DNA from: Hyphomicrobiales bacterium | GTDB taxonomy: Bacteria > Pseudomonadota > Alphaproteobacteria > Rhizobiales > Rhizobiaceae | NCBI GenBank assembly: GCA_900473685.1 | Contig: UCNE01000013.1 | Location: 62,001-126,000 of the forward strand | DNA: 64,000 nt | Direction of reading: 5' to 3' | In this document: one piece after another, positions 16,822 to 25,015 of the stretch | Position numbering within the stretch: position 1 is the stretch's first letter | Layout: each line of letters opens with the position of its first letter | Made by a program: the position numbers and the translations under genes | Notes under the pieces: generated by a model | What the model was told of the DNA's origin: nothing | Database searches by the model: none | Seen by the model: only the letters and a program-made list of their open reading frames with translations

Positions 16822-16849
16822 TAAAACACCGGGCATTTCGGCCCGGCGT
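16822..16849 (-). terminator. Probable terminator of the MarR gene
   Basis: A 9-bp stem with one weak pair (acaccgggc at 16826-16834 with gcccggcgt at 16841-16849) is followed on the minus strand by a TTTTATTT tract, between the MarR gene and rpsD. Confidence 0.65.
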
Positions 16850-16912
16850 TGAGGCGGCTTTAGTCACTTCACCCGGTATTGTCAAACGAATTTGCGTCTT
16901 TTCGCCCCGGAT

Positions 16913-17440
16913 TTAACTCTTATCGCCTTCGGCCCGCTGTTCCAGCGAGCCCAGCAACTTGCGCAATAGGATCGCAAGATGTGTCCGCTCCTCGACGCTC
17001 AGATCCGTCAGGTAGGATGCTTCGCTGGCCATATCGGCGCGAAACGCAGCCTCGGCGAGCCGTATCCCCTCGTCCGTCAGGCCAACAGTCATGCTGCGGC
17101 CATCGGCCTGCGAACGCTCACGCAGAATCAGTCCGGATTTCTGCAGCCTGTCCAGCCGATGCGTCAGCCCGCCGGACGAAATCATCAGCGACGTGTAAAG
17201 CTCCGTCGGCGTCAGCCTGTACGGCGGCCCGGACCGCCGCAAGGTCGATATGACATCGAACTCGCCGCGATCGATTGCAAACGACGCGAACGTCGCCTCG
17301 ATCGACGGACGCACCAGATTGGCCAGCCGGTAGGCGCGGCCGAGTATGGCCATCGGTTCGGTATTGAGATCCGGCAATTCCCTTTCCCATTGGCCGCGCA
17401 GCCGGTCCACGTGATCAGCATTGTCGATGTCTTGCGCCAC
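16913..17440 (-). CDS. MarR-family transcriptional regulator
   Basis: A 175-residue regulator starting at GTG with GAGGGA seven bases before it. The winged helix-turn-helix covers about residues 55-125: LTPTELYTSLMISSGGLT, HRLDRLQKSGLILRE, SQADGRSMTVGLTDEG. MarR dimers bind short palindromes and let go on binding small phenolic or oxidised ligands. Two strong palindromes lie between this gene and the divergent cupin gene, so it most likely represses both. The extended N-terminus (WERELPDLNTEPMAILGRAYRLANLVRPSIE) matches the MarR subgroup linked to drug or aromatic responses. The inducer is unknown. Confidence 0.92.
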   Translation of the reverse strand: MAQDIDNADHVDRLRGQWERELPDLNTEPMAILGRAYRLANLVRPSIEATFASFAIDRGEFDVISTLRRSGPPYRLTPTELYTSLMISSGGLTHRLDRLQKSGLILRERSQADGRSMTVGLTDEGIRLAEAAFRADMASEASYLTDLSVEERTHLAILLRKLLGSLEQRAEGDKS

Positions 17441-17461
17441 AACACGTCCCTCACAGATCAG

Positions 17462-17511
17462 ACTATCTTGACAAGAAGATAGTTTTGCATAATTATCTTC
17501 ACAGGAAGATA
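17462..17511. promoter_or_regulatory. Two MarR operators over the cupin promoter
   Basis: Site 1 at 17462-17483 has perfect arms actatctt and aagatagt; site 2 at 17494-17511 has perfect arms tatcttc and gaagata. They share the core TATCTT-N-ACA-N-GAAGATA and their centres are 30 bases apart, close to three helical turns. Site 1 covers a perfect -35 (TTGACA, 17468-17473) and site 2 covers the -10 region (AATTAT, 17491-17496; 17-base spacer) of a rightward promoter. Binding of the divergently encoded MarR protein is the natural inference. Confidence 0.78.
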
Positions 17512-17556
17512 TATCGTCTTTTGCTCCTATTCACCAGACTGTAAACGGAGGCCAGC

Positions 17557-17892
17557 ATGTTTCATGTCATTCCCCGCACTGAGCAGGATCAGCGGTCAAA
17601 CAGGACCGTCCTGTTCGAGGGAGCGCAGTACGACACGCCGATTTCAATCTTCCTGGTCGACAACGAACCCGGTCAGGGACCGGCGCTGCACACGCATCCC
17701 TATAGCGAAACCTGGATCGTCCGGTCCGGCCACGCGCAATTCACCGTTGGGCTCGAAACGCTCGACGCGGCTGTGGGTGATATCATCGTGGTCACGGCCG
17801 AAACACCGCACCGCTTTGTCAACACAGGACCTGACAGGCTCGAACTCACCTGCATCCACGCGTCAGAACGCGTCATCCAGACCTGGGTCTGA
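17557..17892 (+). CDS. Small cupin-domain protein
   Basis: A 111-residue single-domain cupin. The metal-binding first motif gives His45 and His47 (LHTHPYSETW) with Glu51, and His85 lies in the second motif (ETPHRFVNTG), so all four usual ligands are present. Such proteins can be small dioxygenases, isomerases or ligand sensors. It is the only gene in its unit and is controlled from a promoter covered by two MarR sites, which suggests induction by the compound that the MarR protein senses. The substrate is unknown. It converges with the HerA-like gene 25 bases beyond. Confidence 0.87.
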   Translation: MFHVIPRTEQDQRSNRTVLFEGAQYDTPISIFLVDNEPGQGPALHTHPYSETWIVRSGHAQFTVGLETLDAAVGDIIVVTAETPHRFVNTGPDRLELTCIHASERVIQTWV

Positions 17893-17917
17893 CACTCCGG
17901 GGGAGCGTTGCCTGCGT

Positions 17918-19432
17918 CTATTCCGCAGCGCTGCGGTTTCCCGCGTCATCATAAACAGCATCGGCAGCACCGGGTGCCGTCTCCACCTGCAGGTCCGGAA
18001 ACGCCACGATCCGCTTGCCGGCAAGATCACTGTGAACCACGATCAGGCCCTGCTCCTCGAAGTAGCCGAGTAGCCGGCGGGCGCGGCGGGCCGAGTGCGT
18101 GCCATAGGCGCGCGCGATCATTGCATCCGAAGGGCACGGCAGATTGCGAACGGCGGACTGCGCCACCAGCAGGAACACGCCCTGCAGATCGTCGGTGACA
18201 TTGCGCGACAGGTTGAGGGCCGACGCCCAGATTTCGGTCGCGGCCGTCTCGGCATCGACACCGGAGCGGGCCACTGCCATCTTGCGGCGGAAGGCGCTGA
18301 GCGACAGCGGAGCGCCGGGCACGCGCCGGATACGGCAGCGCACGAGAAAATCCTGAAACAATTCGGCATCGGCGCGGAACGCTGCCTCGGGATGCTCCAG
18401 TATCTCTGCAAGCATACCGTCGAGCAGCGCTTCGCGCTCCTGAACCGGCATTTCCGGCACCGGCGCTTTCGGCTCGGCAAGGCCGATTGGCTCGGGGCGT
18501 GGCCGCGAGAGCTCGGCAAGGATATCGGTGGCAGGACGCGGCTGGGCGCTGGGGCGGCGCATGAGCGGGCGGATCAGCTCTTCCGGATCCGGCGTGAAGA
18601 TCAGGTCCTCGACATCAGCGACGGCTTCCGGCAGCGGCGTCAGCTTGGGGCTGGTCGAGCGGGCCGAGGTTTCGACATGACCGATGGTCACCGGCAGCGG
18701 ACGGCGCGACAGGGCCGGGCCGAGTGCTACGAACGAACCGCGCTTCAGGTCGCGGAACATTTCCGCCGTGCGGCGATCCATACCGAGCAAATCGGCGGCG
18801 CGCGCCATATCGATATCGAGAAACGTGCGGCCCATCAGGAAGTTGGACGCTTCGGCCGCAACGTTCTTGGCAAGCTTTGCCAGCCGCTGCGTGGCGATGA
18901 CGCCCGCCAGTCCACGTTTACGGCCACGGCACATCAGGTTGGTCATCGCACCCAATGAGACTTTTCGCGCCTCTTCGGAGACGTCACCGGCGACCGACGG
19001 CGCAAACATCTGCGCTTCATCGACAACGACCAGCACCGGATACCAGTAATCACGATCGGCATCGAACATTGCATTGAGAAAGATACCGGCGCTGCGCATC
19101 TGCTGCTCGATATCCAGCCCCTCCAGCGACAGCACGCAGGAGACGCGATGCTGGCGGATACGGCTGGCGATGCCGATCAACTCGGCTTCCGTGCGCTCGC
19201 CTTCGATGACCACATGGCCGAACTTGTCGGCCAGCGTGACGAAATCGCCTTCGGGATCAATGATGCACTGCTGCACCCACGGGGCGGACTGTTCCAGCAG
19301 ACGGCGCAACAGATGCGACTTTCCGGAGCCGGAATTACCCTGCACCAGAAGACGCGTCGCCAGAAGCTCTTCGATATCGAGCGGAACGGATGCGCCGTCC
19401 GACGCCGTCCCCATATCGATGCCGACTTTCAT
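17918..19432 (-). CDS. HerA-like (DUF87) ATP-binding protein
   Basis: A 504-residue P-loop ATPase of the HerA/FtsK class. Walker A is QGNSGSGKSH (about residues 31-40), Walker B is VLVVVDEAQMF with Asp138 and Glu139, and an arginine-rich RGRKRGLAGVIATQRLAKL follows. The C-terminal 200 residues (after a Pro/Arg-rich linker near 275-315) are not a HerA domain and end in a likely winged-helix part (SARRARRLLGYFEEQGL). Starts at ATG 19432, with GAGG five bases upstream; GTG 19438 is an alternative. No NurA, Sir2 or nuclease gene is adjacent, so it is a lone member. A DNA-translocating role is inferred. Confidence 0.82.
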   Translation of the reverse strand: MKVGIDMGTASDGASVPLDIEELLATRLLVQGNSGSGKSHLLRRLLEQSAPWVQQCIIDPEGDFVTLADKFGHVVIEGERTEAELIGIASRIRQHRVSCVLSLEGLDIEQQMRSAGIFLNAMFDADRDYWYPVLVVVDEAQMFAPSVAGDVSEEARKVSLGAMTNLMCRGRKRGLAGVIATQRLAKLAKNVAAEASNFLMGRTFLDIDMARAADLLGMDRRTAEMFRDLKRGSFVALGPALSRRPLPVTIGHVETSARSTSPKLTPLPEAVADVEDLIFTPDPEELIRPLMRRPSAQPRPATDILAELSRPRPEPIGLAEPKAPVPEMPVQEREALLDGMLAEILEHPEAAFRADAELFQDFLVRCRIRRVPGAPLSLSAFRRKMAVARSGVDAETAATEIWASALNLSRNVTDDLQGVFLLVAQSAVRNLPCPSDAMIARAYGTHSARRARRLLGYFEEQGLIVVHSDLAGKRIVAFPDLQVETAPGAADAVYDDAGNRSAAE

Positions 19433-19558
19433 ATCCACCTCGTTTAAATTGCCATGCCGGACTCGCCGCCACGAACCCGCAAGCGTTGACCCGTATCATT
19501 AAAGCCCATGTTTTGCGCGGCAATCGCAGCAAAACCCACAGCTAAGACGGCCACATCT

Positions 19559-19990
19559 TCAGAAATAAAGCCTGTGCGTGACTGTGCTGTTTTCCAGAAC
19601 CGGTGAAAACCCGAGACGCTCGTAGAATGCGAACGCTTGCGACGGCGCCCTTGTGTTCAAAAACCGGAAGAAATCGGCTGCATCACGGACAACGAAGCGA
19701 ACCAGCTTGCTGCCGATATCCCTGCCCCGATGATCCGGCGCCACATAGAGATGCCGAACGCGGCCAGCGGTGGCATTATTCGCGAACGGATCGATGTTGC
19801 GGCCGCAAACCCCGGCAAGCGCGCCATCCACAATGGCGCCGACAAGGATTTCACCTGGACGCTCAAACCGGTTCACGCCGGAAACCCAGTTCTCCTGCAA
19901 CCGGACAAGCATTCGCTGCCCCTCGGCAACGCTTGCGTCCCGCAAAGCGTCGAAACCATCGAACGCAGGCGTAATCGGTACGATTTCCAT
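19559..19990 (-). CDS. GNAT-family N-acetyltransferase
   Basis: A 143-residue GNAT protein. The acetyl-CoA site is visible as VRHLYVAPDHRGRDIGSKLV (about residues 78-97, the R/Q-x-x-G-x-G/A motif as RGRDIG). The C-terminal strand motif APSQAFAFYERLGF is typical of motif B. The acceptor substrate is not predictable. It starts 4 bases after the stop of murI on the same strand, so the two may be one operon with the upstream methyltransferase. Confidence 0.88.
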   Translation of the reverse strand: MEIVPITPAFDGFDALRDASVAEGQRMLVRLQENWVSGVNRFERPGEILVGAIVDGALAGVCGRNIDPFANNATAGRVRHLYVAPDHRGRDIGSKLVRFVVRDAADFFRFLNTRAPSQAFAFYERLGFSPVLENSTVTHRLYF

Positions 19991-19994
19991 CCCG

Positions 19995-20807
19995 TCAGCC
20001 GGCCTGCGACACCGTCAGCCCAAACCCCTGCAGCAGGCGGCGCGTGGTAAAATCCGGGTGTCCGGAGGTGAAGATCGCGGGGTCGATGCCGTTCAGCGGC
20101 TCAAAACCATCCGGCAGCGGCACAAGACTGCGCGCCCGCCGGGCAATCGCCTCGGCCGGGTCGAGCCAGTCCACCGGCCAGGGGGCCAGGCGGCGAAAGA
20201 CATTGGCCATGAATGGATAATGCGTGCAGGCCAGCACGACGATATCGGTCTTTTTGCCGTCTTTCTCGACAAAACACTGCTCGATTTCGGACAGAACCGC
20301 AGCGTCATCGATTGCCTCGCCACGAATATAGGCCTCCGCCATGCGGGCCAGATTTTCCGAGCCGACAAGCCGGACATGGCATTGCGTAGCGAAGGACTGG
20401 ATGAGATCGCGGGTATAGGCACGCTTGACGGTTCCGGGCGTCGCCAGCACCGAAACGAGGCCGGAGCGCGTCCGTTCTGCTGCAGGCTTGATCGCGGGCA
20501 CCGTTCCGACGAAGCGCATCTGAGGAAACGCCGCCCTCAGATCGGCGCCGACCAGCGTGAAGGCGGTGTTGCAGGCGATGACGCAGATTTCGGGATCATG
20601 CTCGGCCAGCAGTCTGCCAAACAGCGAAATCACCCGCTCCTTCAGCGCCTCCTCTTCCCAGCCGCCGTAGGGAAAGCCGGCATCATCGGCAATATAGATG
20701 AAATGCCGCTCCGGCATCAGCACGCGCGCTTCGCGCAGCACGGTCAGCCCGCCGATACCGCTGTCGAAAACGAGGATGGGCTTCAGCTCAGCTGTCGTCA
20801 CCGGCAT
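19995..20807 (-). CDS. murI: Glutamate racemase
   Basis: MurI makes D-glutamate for peptidoglycan. The 270-residue protein has the substrate loop [14 protein letters not shown] with Asp15/Ser16, and the two catalytic cysteines in VIACNTAFT and VLACTHYPF. The longer frame to 20852 adds 15 residues that run deep into the upstream gene. The ATG at 20807 gives the normal start and still overlaps the TrmJ-like gene by 20 bases, indicating coupling. All active-site residues are present. Confidence 0.95.
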   Translation of the reverse strand: MPVTTAELKPILVFDSGIGGLTVLREARVLMPERHFIYIADDAGFPYGGWEEEALKERVISLFGRLLAEHDPEICVIACNTAFTLVGADLRAAFPQMRFVGTVPAIKPAAERTRSGLVSVLATPGTVKRAYTRDLIQSFATQCHVRLVGSENLARMAEAYIRGEAIDDAAVLSEIEQCFVEKDGKKTDIVVLACTHYPFMANVFRRLAPWPVDWLDPAEAIARRARSLVPLPDGFEPLNGIDPAIFTSGHPDFTTRRLLQGFGLTVSQAG

Positions 20808-21621
20808 CGTCAACCTTCTTGGCACGCGAGTTTTCCGGCGCTCCGGCACCACGCGGCGCCGCGCGGGTGAAACGATCGAGCGATGAGATGATGCCGCGCA
20901 CCAGCCGGATTTCGGATTCGGTAAAGCCGGGGCGGGTCAGCACTGCGCGCAAGTTGTCGATCAATTTCGGCTTTTTGGCGACGGGCCGGAAGTAGCCGCG
21001 CGCCTCTAGCGCTTCCTCGACATGATCGAACATGCCCTGCAACTGTTCCTTCGTTGCCGGGTTCTGCGATAGCGCCTGGAAGGAGGTTTCCTCCCTCGAT
21101 TCCATCGATGTCTTCAGCCATTCATAGGACATCAGGAGCACGGCCTGCGCCAGGTTGAGCGAGGCAAAGGCCGGATTGACCGGGAACGTGACGATCTCGT
21201 CGGCGAGTGCCACTTCTTCATTGGTAAGACCGGTACGTTCGCGCCCGAACAGAATGCCGGTCGCCTCCCCCATGTTGAAACGGTTGCGCAACGTCTCGGC
21301 GGCGATCAGCGGCGAACGCACCGGCTTGTAGCCGTACCGGTCACGCGCGGTCGTCGCATAGACGAAGTTGAGGTCGGCAATTGCTTCCGGCAGCGTGTCG
21401 TAGACCTTGGCTGCATCGATGACGTGATCGGCGCGGCTTGCGGCAGAGCGAGCCTTTTCGCTCGGCCAGCCATCGCGCGGACTGACCAGCCGCAGTTCCG
21501 AAAGCCCGAAATTGGCCATGGCGCGCGCCACCATGCCGATGTTCTCGCCAAGCTGCGGATGCACCAGAATGATTGCTGGTCCTTCGGTCAGAAGCACGCG
21601 CTCGCTGTTCGTTCCTGCCAT
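20788..21621 (-). CDS. TrmJ-like RNA 2'-O-methyltransferase (SpoU/TrmH family)
   Basis: A 277-residue SPOUT-class methyltransferase. The knot motifs are visible: [19 protein letters not shown] (about residues 17-35), [20 protein letters not shown] (about 121-140), and [21 protein letters not shown]. This arrangement is that of TrmJ, which methylates position 32 of tRNA, although a rRNA target cannot be excluded. The C-terminal part [17 protein letters not shown] is a family marker. The open frame continues to 21936, but MAGTNSER at 21621 is the natural start. It overlaps murI. Confidence 0.9.
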   Translation of the reverse strand: MAGTNSERVLLTEGPAIILVHPQLGENIGMVARAMANFGLSELRLVSPRDGWPSEKARSAASRADHVIDAAKVYDTLPEAIADLNFVYATTARDRYGYKPVRSPLIAAETLRNRFNMGEATGILFGRERTGLTNEEVALADEIVTFPVNPAFASLNLAQAVLLMSYEWLKTSMESREETSFQALSQNPATKEQLQGMFDHVEEALEARGYFRPVAKKPKLIDNLRAVLTRPGFTESEIRLVRGIISSLDRFTRAAPRGAGAPENSRAKKVDDAGDDS

Positions 21622-21709
21622 TCCGGTACTTTCGTCTCTGTTTTGCGTCTGGATTTCAGCGCTTCCTTGCACAGATGCGCGGATTTTGAAAGCCGCAGCC
21701 CACAACGGT

Positions 21710-22237
21710 CTATTCCGGCGTGCTGGCGCCCTGGCTGGCAATCGCCTGCAACTCGCTCTTGAGCGAGCCCGTTTCACCGGCGCGGACGATATCGTCGATG
21801 ACGGCCTTGCCACCCTCCTCAATGACCATGAAATGCAGTTCGCTCGGTTTCCAGTCGGCCGCGCGCTCACCAAAACAATGGGTATTGTCGAAGGTGACCG
21901 TGATATCGCTCTTGCCGTCCGTCTCCGGGCCGGCAACGACCGACAGGTCCTTGATCGCGCAACTGTCCTGGCCGCTGACTATCACATCATAATCAAACGG
22001 CGAATCGCCTTCGTCATAGGCCGGGAATTTCGCTGCCTCGCGATAGGCCTTGACGAAATCCTGGCTGTAGATGCGGCCAAGACGCGCATCGGAAAAATAA
22101 TCCTCGCCCGGTTGCGCCTCCTCCGCCCAGCCCTTGACGGCTTCCTGCATGATTTCATTGACCGGCGCTGCGGGGTCGCCTGCGTGCGCAGCCGAAAAGG
22201 CGCAGCAAGCCAGAAGAACAAGTACGAAGCGTTTCAT
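21710..22237 (-). CDS. Secreted (periplasmic) protein of unknown function
   Basis: A 175-residue protein with a clear Sec signal (MKRFVLVLLACCAFSAAHA, cleavage after about residue 19). The mature domain is acidic, with IYSQDFVKAYREAAKFP and a C-terminal region SELHFMVIEEGGKAVIDDIVR. Two cysteines (DSCAIKD and THCFGE) could form a disulfide. The overall pattern recalls DUF3828-type periplasmic domains, but I am not certain. It precedes the TrmJ-like gene on the same strand by about 90 bases and may share its transcript. Confidence 0.8.
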   Translation of the reverse strand: MKRFVLVLLACCAFSAAHAGDPAAPVNEIMQEAVKGWAEEAQPGEDYFSDARLGRIYSQDFVKAYREAAKFPAYDEGDSPFDYDVIVSGQDSCAIKDLSVVAGPETDGKSDITVTFDNTHCFGERAADWKPSELHFMVIEEGGKAVIDDIVRAGETGSLKSELQAIASQGASTPE

Positions 22238-22253
22238 CCATCATCTCCTGATC

Positions 22254-22301
22254 TCAGATGCACGACATTTCAGATGCGCGACCGGCGCTCTGGCGCCAGA
22301 G
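22254..22301. promoter_or_regulatory. Direct repeat and palindrome in a divergent intergenic region
   Basis: A 13-base direct repeat (tcagatgcacgac at 22254 and tcagatgcgcgac at 22270, period 16) is followed by a perfect 14-base palindrome ctctggcgccagag (22288-22301), between the secreted-protein gene and the DJ-1/PfpI gene. They are operator candidates only. Confidence 0.3.
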
Positions 22302-22463
22302 AATTTGCGTCTGCTCATAATCAAATTCGCTTCGACACGCGAGGCCGCAATGATGCGGTGTACCAATCATCTTCAGGGGTTGGTCAATGTAGTAACCGGC
22401 TAATACCTCGCCAGAGACCGGCCGTGGCATCCTAATATCGTCAGCAACCCGATGGAGGATACG

Positions 22464-23072
22464 ATGGGCGGCAAGAAAATTCTAATGATCTGCGGCGATT
22501 TTACCGAGGACTACGAAACGATGGTGCCATTCCAGGCGCTGCTCGCCGTCGGCCATACGGTGCATGCCGTTTGCCCGGGCAAGACGGCGGGCCAGCAGAT
22601 CGCCACGGCCATCCATGACTTCGAGGGTGACCAGACCTATTCGGAAAAGCGCGGTCACAATTTCACCCTGAACGCGACCTTTGCCGAGACCAGGGTGGAG
22701 AGCTACGACGCGCTGGTCATTCCCGGTGGCCGGGCGCCGGAATATCTGCGTCTCGATGCGAACGTCATCGCCATGGTGTGCCATTTCTTCGACGCAGGCA
22801 AACCGGTGGCTGCCATCTGCCACGGCGCGCAGCTTCTGTCGGCCGCCGGCGTCCTCAAGGGCCGGACATGCTCCGCCTACCCCGCCTGCCGTTTCGACGT
22901 CGAGCTTGCCGGCGGCCACTATGCCGAAATCCCGGTCGATCAGGCTGTTACCGACGGCAATCTGGTCTCGGCACCCGCCTGGCCCGCCCATCCGGCCTGG
23001 ATCGGTCAATTCCTGACTGTTCTGGGAACCGAGATTCGCCACAATGCGCCATTGACGCGCTCCGCTGCCTGA
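22464..23072 (+). CDS. DJ-1/PfpI-family protein
   Basis: A 202-residue DJ-1/PfpI superfamily protein. The nucleophile elbow holds Cys119 followed by His120 in [11 protein letters not shown], with Glu15 in the N-terminal DFTEDYE, the classic Cys/Glu pair. The segment [14 protein letters not shown] is typical of PfpI-type proteins. Members act as glyoxalase III or deglycase-like enzymes, chaperones or stress proteins; the exact activity is unknown. The GGAGG ribosome site precedes the ATG at 22464, not the open-frame start at 22452. It stands alone. Confidence 0.9.
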   Translation: MGGKKILMICGDFTEDYETMVPFQALLAVGHTVHAVCPGKTAGQQIATAIHDFEGDQTYSEKRGHNFTLNATFAETRVESYDALVIPGGRAPEYLRLDANVIAMVCHFFDAGKPVAAICHGAQLLSAAGVLKGRTCSAYPACRFDVELAGGHYAEIPVDQAVTDGNLVSAPAWPAHPAWIGQFLTVLGTEIRHNAPLTRSAA

Positions 23073-23135
23073 CATCGGCCTTGCCAAACCGCACCGAAGG
23101 GTGAACATTTCAGGCTGGAGTTCTGGGAGGAACGG

Positions 23136-23528
23136 ATGTGCAGACTATTCATCGGCGCCGACCCGGCGCTCTGGCAGAGTGTCACCCGCTCGGTGCGGAT
23201 CGACGGCGTGGCGACAAGCATCCGGCTTGAGAGCTTTTTCTGGTCTATCCTCGATGATATCGGCGACCGCGACGGCATGTCGGTTGGCAGGCTGATCGGG
23301 CGGCTCTACATCGAATCGCTCGGCGAAGGCCATCCGCCGGAAAACTTCACATCGTTCCTGCGCGTCTGCTGCGGCCGTTATCTCGCCTTGCAACTCGACG
23401 GCCTGGTGCCAACCGATCACCACACCCCGATTGCCGCGCTCGATGCGGAAAGTATCCTTGTTCGCGAGGAAAGACGTTATGCAAAGCCGCGCGCCGCGGA
23501 TTTCCCGCGCACTGTCCGGGGCCATTGA
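23136..23528 (+). CDS. Ribbon-helix-helix (RHH_4-type) protein
   Basis: A 130-residue protein with a ribbon-helix-helix type domain near residues 17-60 (SVRIDGVATSIRLESFFW, then DGMSVGRLIGRLY), as in the RHH_4 family of alphaproteobacteria. Such domains bind DNA as dimers or mediate protein contacts. The C-terminal half is not recognised; it has a basic end (RRYAKPRAADFPRTVRGH). A GGAGG ribosome site lies about ten bases upstream. It lies upstream of icd with about 125 bases between and its own reading direction, so it may share control with icd, but the icd promoter seems separate. Confidence 0.78.
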   Translation: MCRLFIGADPALWQSVTRSVRIDGVATSIRLESFFWSILDDIGDRDGMSVGRLIGRLYIESLGEGHPPENFTSFLRVCCGRYLALQLDGLVPTDHHTPIAALDAESILVREERRYAKPRAADFPRTVRGH

Positions 23529-23581
23529 ACACAGGTTTTGCAATCGGAAGGAAACGCACGCGGAATCACGCGTGTATGTCT

Positions 23582-23609
23582 TTGCCTGTGGTGAACTGGA
23601 TGCTATAGG
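23582..23609 (+). promoter_or_regulatory. Candidate icd promoter
   Basis: TTGCCT at 23582-23587 and TATAGG at 23604-23609 with a 16-base spacer sit 45 bases before the icd start. Fit to the vegetative consensus is good but untested. Confidence 0.45.
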
Positions 23610-23653
23610 GGCGCCAACCCGTTTCCATCCAACCCCATGCAGAGGTTTGCAAC

Positions 23654-24868
23654 ATGACAAAGATCAAGGTCGCCAATCCAGTCGTCGAGCTCGACGGCGA
23701 TGAAATGACCCGCATCATCTGGCAGTTCATCAAGGAAAAGCTGATCCATCCCTACCTGGATATCGATCTGGAATATTACGACCTTGGCATGGAAAACCGT
23801 GATGCGACCAACGATCAGGTGACGATCGATAGCGCCAACGCCATCAAGAAGCACGGCGTCGGCGTCAAGTGCGCGACGATCACCCCGGACGAGCAGCGCG
23901 TCGAGGAATTCGGCCTGAAGAAGATGTGGAAGTCACCGAACGGCACGATCCGCAACATTCTGGGCGGCGTCATCTTCCGCGAGCCGATCATCTGCAAGAA
24001 CGTGCCGCGCCTCGTTCCGGGCTGGACCAAGCCGATCATCGTCGGCCGTCATGCTTTCGGCGACCAGTACCGCGCCACCGATTTCAAGTTCCCTGGCAAG
24101 GGCAAGCTGACGATGAAGTTCGTTGGCGACGACGGCACGGAAATCGAACACGAAGTCTATGACGCACCGGCCGCCGGCGTTGCCATGGGCATGTACAACC
24201 TTGACGAATCGATCACCGATTTCGCCCGCGCATCGCTGAACTACGGCTTGCAGCGCGGCGTTCCGGTCTATCTGTCGACCAAGAACACCATCCTCAAGGT
24301 CTATGACGGCCGCTTCAAGGATATCTTCCAGGCTGTCTTCGACGCCGAATTCGCGGAAAAATTCAAGGAAGCCAAGATCTGGTACGAACACCGCCTGATC
24401 GACGACATGGTCGCTTCGGCGCTCAAGTGGTCCGGCGGCTACGTCTGGGCCTGCAAGAACTACGACGGCGACGTCCAGTCCGACATCGTCGCCCAGGGTT
24501 TTGGCTCGCTCGGCCTGATGACCTCGGTTCTGATGACGCCGGATGGCCAGACGGTCGAAGCCGAAGCCGCGCACGGCACGGTGACACGTCACTACCGCCA
24601 GCACCAGAAGGGCGAGGAAACCTCGACCAACTCGATCGCTTCGATCTTCGCCTGGACGCGTGGCCTTGCCCACCGCGCCAAGCTGGACAACAACGCCGAG
24701 CTGGCCAAGTTCGCCGACACGCTGGAAAAGGTCTGCGTCGACACGGTCGAGAGCGGCTTCATGACCAAGGACCTGGCGCTGCTGATCGGCCCGGATCAGC
24801 CTTGGCTGTCGACCACCGGTTTCCTCGACAAGATCGACGAGAACCTGAAGAAGGCCATGGCTGCCTGA
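23654..24868 (+). CDS. icd: NADP-dependent isocitrate dehydrogenase
   Basis: Icd converts isocitrate and NADP to 2-oxoglutarate, CO2 and NADPH in the TCA cycle. The 404-residue protein is of the homodimeric, eukaryote-like type found in rhizobia: [19 protein letters not shown] at the N-terminus, the substrate loop [13 protein letters not shown] (Ser and Asn binding isocitrate), and the metal-binding [39 protein letters not shown] is the NADP-binding segment. A strong terminator follows. Assignment is firm. Confidence 0.98.
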   Translation: MTKIKVANPVVELDGDEMTRIIWQFIKEKLIHPYLDIDLEYYDLGMENRDATNDQVTIDSANAIKKHGVGVKCATITPDEQRVEEFGLKKMWKSPNGTIRNILGGVIFREPIICKNVPRLVPGWTKPIIVGRHAFGDQYRATDFKFPGKGKLTMKFVGDDGTEIEHEVYDAPAAGVAMGMYNLDESITDFARASLNYGLQRGVPVYLSTKNTILKVYDGRFKDIFQAVFDAEFAEKFKEAKIWYEHRLIDDMVASALKWSGGYVWACKNYDGDVQSDIVAQGFGSLGLMTSVLMTPDGQTVEAEAAHGTVTRHYRQHQKGEETSTNSIASIFAWTRGLAHRAKLDNNAELAKFADTLEKVCVDTVESGFMTKDLALLIGPDQPWLSTTGFLDKIDENLKKAMAA

Positions 24869-24892
24869 GCAGCCGCATCGTGATGAACCGAG

Positions 24893-24918
24893 AAACCCGG
24901 CCCTGTGCCGGGTTTTTT
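24893..24918 (+). terminator. Rho-independent terminator of icd
   Basis: Nine-bp stem aaacccggc / gccgggttt with a 5-base loop, ending in T residues, 24 bases after icd. Confidence 0.9.
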
Positions 24919-25015
24919 ATTGGAACTTTTTCTGCGCCGAACCGTTCGCGAAGTGAGCCCTTCCGCATGCTGCACTGCACGCACCCTCCTTCCAAAAGAT
25001 TGTGACCGCAGATCG

